From Marinomonas atlantica (GTDB lineage Bacteria; Pseudomonadota; Gammaproteobacteria; Pseudomonadales; Marinomonadaceae): a stretch of DNA of 64,000 nucleotides. The notes beneath the pieces were generated by a model. It worked only from the letters and a program-made list of their open reading frames with translations, made no database searches and was not told the origin of the DNA. The translations under genes were made by a program, and so were the position numbers. Within the stretch, counting starts at the first letter, position 1, and the number at the start of each line of letters is the position of its first letter. Below, one piece after another: positions 9,661-17,521 of the stretch. The stretch spans positions 310,001-374,000 of the forward strand of contig NZ_LTAW01000001.1 of the NCBI RefSeq assembly GCF_001639725.1. The letters run 5' to 3'.

Positions 9661-10413
9661 TCAGTGAATGAGTGAACCGCCGTTTACGTCTATTTCTGAA
9701 CCGGTGACATAGCTTGATAGATCTGAAGCTAGGAATAAGCAGCAGCCTGCTACTTCTTCAGCTTTGCCTGCGCGACCCATAGGGATTCCTTCCATGACTT
9801 TTGCGTGCATGGCGTCATCCATTTTTCCTGCTGTTATATCTGTACCGATAAAGCCAGGACAGATGGCATTAGATCGAATGTTGGTTGGTGCTAGTTCTCG
9901 AGCCATTGCTTTCGTTAGACCAAGTACGCCAGCCTTTGCTGCTGAATAGTGTGGGCCACCAAAGACACCACCGCCACGCTGAGCGGATACAGAGGATATG
10001 TTCACAATGGAGCCAGCTTGTTGTTCGCGCATAGTTGGAATTACGGCTTGGCTCATTAGGAGTGTGCCACGTAGGTTAACATCCAGCACTGCGTCGTAAT
10101 TGGCACCTTTGATGTCCATGATCTTTAAAGGTTGTGTGATGCCTGCATTGTTCACAAGGATGTCTACGCGTCCCCATTTTTCTAGCAAGTTAGCGACTGC
10201 TGCTTGGCAGTCTTCCTCTTTAATAACGTTGCAAGCCAGTCCAACATGCTGTGGACCAAGATCTGCAGCGGCTTCGATAGCTTGTTCAAGATTTAGATCA
10301 AGAATGGCCACGGTAGCACCATGCTCAGCAAACATTTTCGCTGTTGATTTGCCAAGACCGTTTTTAGATGCTGCGCCAGTCACGATTGCGAATTTACCTG
10401 AAAGAATACCCAT
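9661..10413 (-). CDS. SDR-family NAD(P)-dependent dehydrogenase
   Basis: Classical short-chain dehydrogenase of 250 residues: cofactor loop TGAASKNGLG (about 12-21), NNAG (88-91), catalytic N113, S140/S141, Y156 and K160. D39 at the end of the second strand suggests preference for NAD(H). It is the last gene of an operon with a two-subunit transketolase (10-bp gap, AAGGA ribosome site), so it most likely oxidises an imported polyol or hydroxy compound to the ketose-like substrate of the transketolase. That role is inference; FabG-type ketoacyl reduction is the family's generic label but does not suit the neighbours. Confidence 0.85.
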   Translation of the reverse strand: MGILSGKFAIVTGAASKNGLGKSTAKMFAEHGATVAILDLNLEQAIEAAADLGPQHVGLACNVIKEEDCQAAVANLLEKWGRVDILVNNAGITQPLKIMDIKGANYDAVLDVNLRGTLLMSQAVIPTMREQQAGSIVNISSVSAQRGGGVFGGPHYSAAKAGVLGLTKAMARELAPTNIRSNAICPGFIGTDITAGKMDDAMHAKVMEGIPMGRAGKAEEVAGCCLFLASDLSSYVTGSEIDVNGGSLIH

Positions 10414-10423
10414 GGATAGATCC

Positions 10424-11461
10424 TTATTTGTTTAACCACATTTTTATTTTGGTAAGCATGGCAGAGACAGATATGCCGTATTGATCATGAAGTACAGGGA
10501 GCGCGCCTGCATCAAGGAATTCATCTGGAAGAGCAACATGCTTCATCTCAGGGAATACTTGGTTTTTCATTAAAGTCATAGCGACTGCTTCGCCAAGGCC
10601 ACCAATTTCAGTATGGTTTTCTGCAACGACCACCAATCGGCCAGATTTCGCACACTCGCGCAAAATAGTTTCTGTATCGAGCGGTTTAATCGTAGGTGCG
10701 TGCAATACACTTACACCGATGTTATCTGCCTTAAGCGTTGTGGCGACTTCTAGAGCCCGCATTGTCATAAAGCCTGAGGAAATAATTAGTACATCGTTTC
10801 CTTCCGTTAGGACTTTTGCCTTGCCTAGTTCAAATTTATAGTCGTAGTCCTGCAGTACTGATGGCACTTTGCCACGTAATAAACGCATGTAGACTGGACC
10901 ATCGTGAGCGGCTATCGCAGGGACAGCTTGTGCGGTATCTAAGGCATCACATGGATCAACGATGGTCATATTGGGCATGCCACGGAAAATCGCAACATCT
11001 TCGGTAGCTTGGTGGCTTGGGCCGTAACCAGTTGTTAGGCCTGGTAGGCCACACACTATTTTTACCGGAAGGTTATCTTCCGCAATAGCCATGCAGATAA
11101 AGTCGTAGGCACGACGAGATGCAAATACTGCGTAAGTTGTAGCAAATGGAACAAAGCCCTCTTTTGCCATACCCGCTGCTGCGCTGAACATTAGCTGCTC
11201 CGCCATGCCCATTTGATAAAAACGCTCTGGGTGTTTTTGTGCAAATACATGTAGGTCAGTGTATTTAGCAAGGTCAGCGGTCAAGCCAACAATATTCTCT
11301 TGTGTTTCCGCAAGTTCTGCCAAGGCGTGGCCAAATGGTGCTGAAACGGTTGGTAAGCCTTCTGCTGCAAGCGATGCAATCATTGCAGAAGTAAGTTGGC
11401 GTTCCTCTGCTGGAACTGGCTTACGAGGTTCCCATTTGGATAGACGACGACTCATACTCAT
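10424..11461 (-). CDS. Transketolase, C-terminal subunit (pyrimidine-binding and C-terminal domains)
   Basis: Second half of a split thiamine-diphosphate transketolase, 345 residues. It has the pyrimidine-domain glutamate region MGMAEQLMFSAAAGMA and the SRRAYDFI stretch seen in split transketolases and the DXS/PDH-E1-beta group, then the transketolase C-terminal domain. Its ATG overlaps the stop of the N-terminal subunit (ATGA), so the two chains are coupled and presumably assemble. Full-length housekeeping transketolase is one chain of about 660 residues, so this is a specialised catabolic version. The ketol donor is unknown. Confidence 0.88.
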   Translation of the reverse strand: MSMSRRLSKWEPRKPVPAEERQLTSAMIASLAAEGLPTVSAPFGHALAELAETQENIVGLTADLAKYTDLHVFAQKHPERFYQMGMAEQLMFSAAAGMAKEGFVPFATTYAVFASRRAYDFICMAIAEDNLPVKIVCGLPGLTTGYGPSHQATEDVAIFRGMPNMTIVDPCDALDTAQAVPAIAAHDGPVYMRLLRGKVPSVLQDYDYKFELGKAKVLTEGNDVLIISSGFMTMRALEVATTLKADNIGVSVLHAPTIKPLDTETILRECAKSGRLVVVAENHTEIGGLGEAVAMTLMKNQVFPEMKHVALPDEFLDAGALPVLHDQYGISVSAMLTKIKMWLNK

Positions 11462-12300
11462 GCTGGTTTCCCCTCTTCAAGAACTTGTAATGCTTTGTCC
11501 CATTCGTCTGCTTCTACACGAACAAAATGGGTGATTTCACGCTCTTCAAGGAACGGAATACCTTTACACATTTTGGTATTACAGATAATGACGCGTGGTA
11601 CAGGCTTTTCGTGGTTACGAGCGTTATCAAATGCTTCAATAACGGCGTCAAGATCATTGCCATCTATGCGCTGTGTATACCAGCCAAACGCATCCCATTT
11701 TTGATCTAGGGGTTCTGACGATAAGGTCTCCGTTGATTTGCCATCTGCCTGCTGATCATTGAAATCTACAATACAAATTAGGTTATCTAGTTTGTGATGT
11801 GCGCCAGACATAGCGGCTTCCCATGTAGATCCTTCACCTAGTTCGCCATCGGACATTAAGTTATAAACGAATGAGTCAGATTTCTTCGCTTTAAGGCCCA
11901 GCGCCATGCCCACAGCAATGCCTAAACCATGACCTAAAGAGCCACCAGTAATTTCCATCCCCGGAGTGTATGAGGCCATGCCAGACATTGGCAGGCGGCT
12001 GTTGTCAGTGCCGTATGTTTCCAATTCGTACTCAGGGAGTATGTCGGCTTCTAACAGAGCAGCGTATAAGGCTATCGCGTAGTGACCAATTGAAAGTAGA
12101 AAACGATCGCGACCTTCCCATTCGGGCTCGTTTGCTCGGTAGCATAGCGAGTGGAAATACGAAACGGCAAGTACATCGGAAATGCCTAATGCTTGGCCAA
12201 CATAACCTTGACCTTGAACAGCGCCCATTTGTACAGACTTATAGCGAATGTTCCATGCCCGACGCGCTAAGCTAATCGGTGTTTCTGATGATGGATTCAT
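11458..12300 (-). CDS. Transketolase, N-terminal (ThDP-binding) subunit
   Basis: First half of a split transketolase, 280 residues. The ThDP/Mg motif appears as SDGELGEGSTWEAAM followed by DFNDQQADG, and SIGHYAIALYAAL corresponds to the family's SKGH-type motif. The usual GDGE glycine is serine here. It starts the operon tktN-tktC-SDR, divergent from a LysR gene, and an operator-like palindrome lies in the shared promoter region. Split transketolases of this type are known from peripheral sugar, polyol and sulfosugar pathways; which one applies here cannot be read from the sequence. Confidence 0.88.
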   Translation of the reverse strand: MNPSSETPISLARRAWNIRYKSVQMGAVQGQGYVGQALGISDVLAVSYFHSLCYRANEPEWEGRDRFLLSIGHYAIALYAALLEADILPEYELETYGTDNSRLPMSGMASYTPGMEITGGSLGHGLGIAVGMALGLKAKKSDSFVYNLMSDGELGEGSTWEAAMSGAHHKLDNLICIVDFNDQQADGKSTETLSSEPLDQKWDAFGWYTQRIDGNDLDAVIEAFDNARNHEKPVPRVIICNTKMCKGIPFLEEREITHFVRVEADEWDKALQVLEEGKPA

Positions 12301-12400
12301 AACATCTCTCTTTTATTTTAATTTACAAGTTGGTAGAACTCGTGATGCTCATTCTGCGCCGCGACAAAGGGGTGGACAATTAGCAAGAATTAAAGGTTAA

Positions 12401-12415
12401 TTAAGCTGAGCTTAA
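12401..12415. promoter_or_regulatory. LysR-type operator between transketolase operon and LysR gene
   Basis: TTAAGCTGAGCTTAA is an inverted repeat with 7-bp arms and one central base, and it fits the T-N11-A rule for LysR boxes. The same TTAAG-N5-CTTAA frame recurs at 16433-16447 before the TRAP operon. It is 25 bp upstream of the LysR start and about 100 bp from the transketolase start. Confidence 0.6.
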
Positions 12416-12439
12416 ATGTCTTGGAAGTAGGTGTGAATA

Positions 12440-13420
12440 ATGTCTCGAGATCCCAGTTTAAATGGCATGATTTATTTTGAAGCGGTAGCACGCCATGGAA
12501 AAATAGCTCGCGCTGCGGAGGAGTTGAATGTGTCACCTTCCGCGGTGAGCCAACAAATAAAATTGCTCGAAGAAATGCTTGGAGTTGCTTTGTTCAAGAG
12601 AGATAAACGACAGCTAAGCTTAACTTTGGAAGGTGAGCGTTTGTTTATGGCAAGCTCTTCAGCTTTTGGTATTTTGAAAAATGCCCGTCGTGTCATTTCT
12701 CGAAAACGTGACAGTCATCAGCTTATAGTTAAGGTGATTCCGAGCTTTGCAGTGCGTTGGCTTGGACCCCGTTTACATGCCTTTATTGAGCGGCATCCAG
12801 AGTGGGATTTGCGCATTGATGCGACACCAGATCCCACTAATTTTGAGCGGGAGGTCGTGGATTTCGATATTCGATATGGCCCAAGTCCCTGGCCAGGTCT
12901 GTCTTGCACTCCAATACTGCACGACTTTGTTATACCTTTGTGTAGTCCCGAGTATCGTGATCAGATGCGAGATCAATCCGAAAATATTCAAGAACAAGTT
13001 TATAATGCTCGATTGGTCAATAGTGTTAAAGCTACTTTGCAATGGGAGACATGGATGGGTCGCCATCGCATGAGTTCAAGCGCGAATATGCCTGCAATAC
13101 GATTTGATCGCTCATCTATGGCGATCCAGCAGGCAATGAATGGAGTGGGGTTAGTATTAGAGTCAACTACGCTAGCATTAGATGAATTGATTTCGGGTAA
13201 GCTAGTCCCAGCGTTCCCTGAGCTTGGCGCTATAAAGTTGCCTTCCTACTGGATGGTGAGTCCAAGTCAGCATCAGAGCCGGAAACTTTATCAATTGTTT
13301 GCAGAGTGGCTATTGGAAGAAGCTGTGTCTCATACACAGTTAACCCTAGAAACACTTCAATCTCTAGAGGTTACTGTTATTGAAGATCAAATCATGGATG
13401 AATTGCTCGACCCTAGATAA
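12440..13420 (+). CDS. LysR-family regulator of the transketolase/TRAP locus
   Basis: A 326-residue LysR-type protein resembling the GcvA group. The N-terminal winged helix (about 5-65) includes the recognition segment NVSPSAVSQQIKLLEEMLG, followed by a ligand-binding domain. Its gene lies between the divergent transketolase/SDR operon and the convergent TRAP operon, and a matching inverted repeat precedes both. That makes it the obvious candidate regulator of both operons. The likely inducer is the transported substrate or its first product. Confidence 0.87.
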   Translation: MSRDPSLNGMIYFEAVARHGKIARAAEELNVSPSAVSQQIKLLEEMLGVALFKRDKRQLSLTLEGERLFMASSSAFGILKNARRVISRKRDSHQLIVKVIPSFAVRWLGPRLHAFIERHPEWDLRIDATPDPTNFEREVVDFDIRYGPSPWPGLSCTPILHDFVIPLCSPEYRDQMRDQSENIQEQVYNARLVNSVKATLQWETWMGRHRMSSSANMPAIRFDRSSMAIQQAMNGVGLVLESTTLALDELISGKLVPAFPELGAIKLPSYWMVSPSQHQSRKLYQLFAEWLLEEAVSHTQLTLETLQSLEVTVIEDQIMDELLDPR

Positions 13421-13435
13421 ATGTTGGATACACGA

Positions 13436-13474
13436 AGAAGCCTCCAAGCTTATGTCATAAGCATGGAGGCTTCT
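13436..13474. terminator. Bidirectional hairpin between convergent LysR and dctM
   Basis: A long inverted repeat: AGAAGCCTCCA (13436-13446) pairs with TGGAGGCTTCT (13464-13474), and inside it GCTTATG pairs with CATAAGC. It lies between the 3' ends of two converging genes and can serve both. Confidence 0.8.
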
Positions 13475-13497
13475 AATCTTTCTCGAAAATATGGGTA

Positions 13498-14754
13498 CTA
13501 ATATATGATTAGTGAAGGAACATAGCTAATAAGTCCTAAGACAACCAATGCGAGGAGGTAGAATGGTACTAGCTCCTTCACCACGTGACCTATCGGTACC
13601 TTGGCAATGTTAGACGATATATAGAGTGTGGTACCTACTGGTGGGGTGTATAGACCAATGGCTAAATTCACCACCATAATTAAGCCTAGTTGAACCGGAT
13701 CAAGCCCAATAGAAGCTGCAATGCTTGAAAATAGAGGTGTTAATAGAAGTACTGCTGCAGGTAAGTCTAGAAAGGTCCCCACGATCAACATGATCACGTT
13801 CATCGCCAAGATAACCATCCAAGGCTCAGAGATCGTGGCAGTTACCCACAATGCTAAATTCTGTGGTACTTGTTCTAGAGTTAAAATCCATTGAATGATG
13901 GACGATGCCATAATTATTGCCATTACTGCACCAGTCATGACACCTGTATCAACAATCGCTTTGATGATGCCCCTTACATTGATGTCTCGATAAATAAAGA
14001 GACCGATAAATAACGCATAAGCAACAGCTAATACACTTATCTCAGTTGGGGTAGCGATACCAAAACGCAATGTACCGATGACAAAGATTGGCATGAAAAT
14101 CGCTGGCAGGGCATGAATTAATTGTGTTTTCCATTGTTTGAACCCGCCTTCAACAGGTGAGTTTTTATAGCCGCGTTTTATAGCGATAAGCCATACTAAA
14201 AATAGCATACCGAAGCCAAGTAATATCCCTGGTAAAATGCCAGCCACAAACAAGTCAATGATCGAAGTATTGGATGAGAGCCCGTATAGTATCAAAGGTA
14301 TCGACGGTGGAATCAGAACTGACACGGTTGAAGATGCCGCGTTTACTGCGCCAGCGAAACCTGCAGCATAACCTTCTTTCTTTTGTACAGGGATCAAAGC
14401 GTTACCTAATGCAGAAGCGTCTGCAACGGCAGATCCTGATACCCCACCGAACATAACTGAACCTAATACACTGACATGGCACATTCCACCTTTTAGACGG
14501 CCCACAAATAATTTAGCGCACTCAACAAGATAAGTGCCGAATTTGCCTTGCATCATTAAGCTGCCGGCGAGAATGAAAAAAGGGATTGCCAGCATTGGAA
14601 AGCTTTGAGTCGGTGTGTACAACCGCTGTGCCATCACCGCTAATGGCTTATTGTCCAAAAATAGAGCAACGCCAGAAGCACCAATCATTGCGTAAGCAAC
14701 AGGCACAGACGCAATCAAAAGTAACGGAAATAACCAGAGTAATATGGTAGCCAT
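13498..14754 (-). CDS. dctM: TRAP transporter large permease (DctM type)
   Basis: Large membrane subunit of a sodium-driven TRAP importer, 418 residues with about 12 helices. DctM features include MFGGVSGSAVADASALG near the first third and the later PPVGTTLYISSNIAK stretch. It is the last gene of dctP-dctQ-dctM, 9 bp after dctQ. It works with the small permease and the periplasmic binding protein. The substrate is not readable, but the shared operator with the transketolase operon suggests a polyol, sugar acid or similar C3-C6 compound. Confidence 0.92.
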   Translation of the reverse strand: MATILLWLFPLLLIASVPVAYAMIGASGVALFLDNKPLAVMAQRLYTPTQSFPMLAIPFFILAGSLMMQGKFGTYLVECAKLFVGRLKGGMCHVSVLGSVMFGGVSGSAVADASALGNALIPVQKKEGYAAGFAGAVNAASSTVSVLIPPSIPLILYGLSSNTSIIDLFVAGILPGILLGFGMLFLVWLIAIKRGYKNSPVEGGFKQWKTQLIHALPAIFMPIFVIGTLRFGIATPTEISVLAVAYALFIGLFIYRDINVRGIIKAIVDTGVMTGAVMAIIMASSIIQWILTLEQVPQNLALWVTATISEPWMVILAMNVIMLIVGTFLDLPAAVLLLTPLFSSIAASIGLDPVQLGLIMVVNLAIGLYTPPVGTTLYISSNIAKVPIGHVVKELVPFYLLALVVLGLISYVPSLIIY

Positions 14755-14763
14755 AGTAGGAGC

Positions 14764-15339
14764 CTAACTGTAATTATTGTTTTCAGGATTTCTTTGCAGA
14801 CTATTTTTAGACAATAAATAGTCGATGATATTGAGCAGAGAAATCAAAGCGATCAATGCGAAAGCATAAACTAAGCTGGAGTACCCAAAAATTTGTGGTA
14901 ATCCTGTTTCTGCAAGTTTCGTATACTTAGATGCTTTTATGATTGGCATACTAAAATGAACTACACCGACACAAGTTGCACCAATAATCAAATTAACGCC
15001 GATAAGCATGATTTTTTGCAAAGACGTGGGCAGAGCATTGACCAGAGAGTCTATAGAAATGTTGCCTTTCAAAGTTGATGCTAACACCATTCCCGCAGCA
15101 ACGGACCAAGGGAACAAGAGCTGTGGCAACTCGTATGCCCACGTTATTCCTTGATCAAAGAGGTAGCGTAAAACCACGTTAGCAAGAATGGCTGTAAACA
15201 TAGCGCTGAAACTGGCAACCACTATAGTGGCGCTGAGTAGATAGATAACGTGTCGGATGAAAGCAGAGAGCTTTAAGGCAAAGTCAAAGCGAAGCTTTGA
15301 CTTTGCCTCTACACTTCCGCTGGAGGTGTAGTGTTGCAT
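14764..15339 (-). CDS. dctQ: TRAP transporter small permease (DctQ type)
   Basis: Small membrane subunit of the TRAP importer, 191 residues with four predicted helices, starting near residue 32 after a charged N-terminus. The ITWAYELPQLLFPWSVAAGM segment and the ISIDSLV after the second helix are the usual DctQ signature. The gene begins one base after the dctP stop and ends 9 bp before dctM, so the three are one operon. Confidence 0.88.
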   Translation of the reverse strand: MQHYTSSGSVEAKSKLRFDFALKLSAFIRHVIYLLSATIVVASFSAMFTAILANVVLRYLFDQGITWAYELPQLLFPWSVAAGMVLASTLKGNISIDSLVNALPTSLQKIMLIGVNLIIGATCVGVVHFSMPIIKASKYTKLAETGLPQIFGYSSLVYAFALIALISLLNIIDYLLSKNSLQRNPENNNYS

Positions 15340-15340
15340 T

Positions 15341-16312
15341 TTATTGTTCCGAAGCTTGCTTTAGTTTTTTCAGGAAGTCGCCGTACTGTATTTCGTACTT
15401 GTCATACACTGGAGCCGTTGCTTTAACAAAGGCATTGTAGTCGACGTCACTAAAAATCGCCCCCTCACTTTCAAGAACGGCTTTTAAACGCTTCGCTTCA
15501 AACATATTTCGGCCACGCTGGTACCAACCCGCTTGTTTTGCTGCATTTGTAACACAGTTTTGAGTGGCGTCATCTAAACTTTCCCACCATGCAAGTCCGG
15601 CTATGACTGGTGTGCTTTGGTACTGATGACCTGTCATAGAGATGTAGGGGGTGATCTCATGTAACTTCGCAGAGTATATGTTGGTAAGAGGGTTTTCTTG
15701 TCCGTCAAATGCGCCGCTGCGAAGAGCAGTTGGCAACTCGCTCCAAGCCAATGGTGCTGGATTTGCGCCGAGAGCTTCGAAAATGTCTAATGCCACTTCA
15801 TCTGGTGGTGTACGAATCTTCATACCTTCTATATCTTCTGGTGTTTGGATAGACTTCTGAGTATGAGTAACGTTTCGGAAGCCATTATCCCAGAAAGTAA
15901 TGATTTTCAGACCAGAGTTTTGTGCTTTTTCGTCGAGGATCTCACCGATCTCCCCATCTAACACACGCCAAACATCGCTTTCAGACTCAAATAAAAACGG
16001 TAGCCCAAGAGTGCCGACTTCAGGAACGATTTGGGCGGTAGTACCTTGGGAGTTAGCTGACATATTAATGATGCCTGCCTGAGCAGAGATTAATTGTTCT
16101 GCATCATCCCCCATTGTTGCAGAAGGGGCGACTTGTACGTCATATTTTCCTGCAGTACATTGTGGCACGAGCGTAGCAAACATTTCTGCAGCCTCGTAAC
16201 GTGGATTGCCTTGGTTAGCTCCGTGAGCAAAGACTATTGTATCTGCAAACGCTGAGGTAGTAATTGCAGAAGCGACACCAGCTGCTACGATGGTTTTTGT
16301 GATGGTTTTCAT
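15341..16312 (-). CDS. dctP: TRAP transporter periplasmic binding protein (DctP type)
   Basis: Periplasmic solute receptor of 323 residues with a cleavable signal peptide (MKTITKTIVAAG... ending at SAFA, about residue 23). The TRAP-family hallmark is seen as MKIRTPPDEVALDIFEALG, whose Arg usually contacts a ligand carboxylate, followed by PLAWSELPTALRSGAFDGQENP. It opens the dctPQM operon and has a LysR-type box about 120 bp upstream. TRAP receptors of this kind bind acids and, in some described cases, polyols, so ligand identity stays open. Confidence 0.92.
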   Translation of the reverse strand: MKTITKTIVAAGVASAITTSAFADTIVFAHGANQGNPRYEAAEMFATLVPQCTAGKYDVQVAPSATMGDDAEQLISAQAGIINMSANSQGTTAQIVPEVGTLGLPFLFESESDVWRVLDGEIGEILDEKAQNSGLKIITFWDNGFRNVTHTQKSIQTPEDIEGMKIRTPPDEVALDIFEALGANPAPLAWSELPTALRSGAFDGQENPLTNIYSAKLHEITPYISMTGHQYQSTPVIAGLAWWESLDDATQNCVTNAAKQAGWYQRGRNMFEAKRLKAVLESEGAIFSDVDYNAFVKATAPVYDKYEIQYGDFLKKLKQASEQ

Positions 16313-16432
16313 TTGAACTCCTAGCTTATGCTAATTTATTCTTATGTTTCGTTCACTATGACATGAGTTACGTCATGGACTAATAGTCATGCAATCTGTG
16401 AAACGTAGCAATCAGGAAAACTTAAAGAAATG

Positions 16433-16447
16433 TTAAGTTTAGCTTAA
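16433..16447. promoter_or_regulatory. LysR-type operator upstream of the TRAP operon
   Basis: TTAAGTTTAGCTTAA (6-bp arms GTTAAG/CTTAAC including the flanking bases) has the same TTAAG-N5-CTTAA layout as the box at 12401-12415 and fits T-N11-A. A further CTTAA half-site lies just upstream (16421-16425). Confidence 0.6.
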
Positions 16448-16581
16448 CGAAAATATCTGATGGCTTGGTATGGTGATTGCTAATAGTGTGACGAAGCTTA
16501 ATGGTACAAAACTTGTTATAAGGTTGTTTCATATCTATTGAATCAGTCTTTCGAGGATAAAGGATGGAATCCCGCTAAAGC

Positions 16582-16718
16582 AAATCGAAGGTCTCTGCTT
16601 GACCTTATTTAGCTAGGATATAAATCGCATGGGCGTTTAATATAGCCCTAGATATAACAGCTTTAATTTATGGTTGTTTTTTTATACAGTTTTGCTCGAT
16701 AAATTTGCTAGCAGGCAG
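16582..16718 (+). pseudogene. Decayed 5' fragment of a BCCT (dddT-like) transporter gene
   Basis: The plus strand is clearly related to the start of the dddT gene at 31240. Positions 16641-16665 match 31302-31326 at 22 of 25 bases, and 16683-16718 match 31351-31386 at 29 of 36, with an intact TGGTTGT between them. An 8-nt deletion and further indels break the frame, and no start codon context remains. Similarity may extend weakly back to 16582 (AAATCGA). It stops abruptly at 16718. This is a remnant of a second BCCT-type gene or of a dddT copy. Confidence 0.75.
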
Positions 16719-16770
16719 GATGCCTGAGTAGCCTATCCGACACTCGGCTCTGGCTTCCATTTCGCCCTAG

Positions 16771-16790
16771 CACCGACATCCCTGTCGGTG
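16771..16790. repeat. REP-like perfect hairpin
   Basis: CACCGACA-TCCC-TGTCGGTG, 8-bp arms with a 4-nt loop, lies in a GC-richer patch between the gene relic and the DUF1826 gene. It lacks a T tract, so it resembles a REP-type repeat more than a terminator. I saw no second copy in this window. Confidence 0.45.
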
Positions 16791-16858
16791 AAGAATGTGC
16801 TGTCTTGGGGAGGCCGTAACTGACTTTGAGCCAGTCTAACCAACTAAAGTGCTGACAG

Positions 16859-17521
16859 CTACGCCATATCCAATGTTAGTAATAAGCGGTACTGGCCGTC
16901 GTCAACTCCGGGCGAACGGTGAACCGCTCCTCGGCCTTCATTTCCTTCCCAGCGCTCACCTTTTAACAGCGCCACGTCACCGACACTGATTTGTTTAACG
17001 TCAGCATCGGAACGAATTAAGCCTGAGTGACTGTCCGGCTGGCCCTTATTACCACGTCCCAGTTTTTGACGGTTTAGCGATGGCTCGTCAATCCACTCGG
17101 TAGCGGGTCCAGCATAAGTCGTAATCAGGCGACAAGGCACTTGGTCCACATGAAAACGTGGGCACATAGCGCGATCAACTTGCGTTAGACGAAGGCCTGC
17201 TGTGTTTAAATCAAATAAACAGCAGTAGGCATCAACCAATAGGGCAATGTCGCGGATCAAGGCGTCACGACCATCGATATCCGGTAGGCCACGTGTCAAA
17301 GCATCACTTACGTTTTCAGGCGAGACAATTTGATTGAGTGGAAAGCTCTTCCCTGCAGAGAGCACCTTAAACACTGCTTTTTCCGTGTCGCTGTCGAGCT
17401 TACGCTGCCACACCATTAAGTTAACGTCGTCTTGATAAATACCCGCAAGGCCCGATAACTTGTCAGAAAAATCTGAAACTGGCGAGCGTAAAGCAGCGAA
17501 GGTTTCTTCTAAAACGCTCAT
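16859..17521 (-). CDS. DUF1826 domain protein of the zinc-starvation unit
   Basis: A 220-residue cytoplasmic protein of the DUF1826 family. Conserved segments seen: [25 protein letters not shown] in the middle and [18 protein letters not shown] and LLLTLD at the C-terminus. The His/Asp/Cys-rich core looks like a metal site but the activity is unknown. I chose the ATG that overlaps the upstream stop (ATGA) and has AGGGGG before it; an ATG 18 bp earlier is possible. Families like this are often found beside COG0523 GTPases under zinc control, as here. Confidence 0.82.
   Translation of the reverse strand: MSVLEETFAALRSPVSDFSDKLSGLAGIYQDDVNLMVWQRKLDSDTEKAVFKVLSAGKSFPLNQIVSPENVSDALTRGLPDIDGRDALIRDIALLVDAYCCLFDLNTAGLRLTQVDRAMCPRFHVDQVPCRLITTYAGPATEWIDEPSLNRQKLGRGNKGQPDSHSGLIRSDADVKQISVGDVALLKGERWEGNEGRGAVHRSPGVDDGQYRLLLTLDMA

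Larger units (their letters stand above)
16313..16858. other. Intergenic region: TRAP promoter, gene relic and REP-like hairpin
   Basis: This 546-bp region holds the dctP promoter side with the operator at 16433-16447, then a decayed piece of a BCCT transporter gene (16582-16718), then GC-richer sequence with a perfect hairpin (16771-16790). No intact gene is present. Composition shifts at about 16719, where the relic ends, which suggests a junction. Confidence 0.75.
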
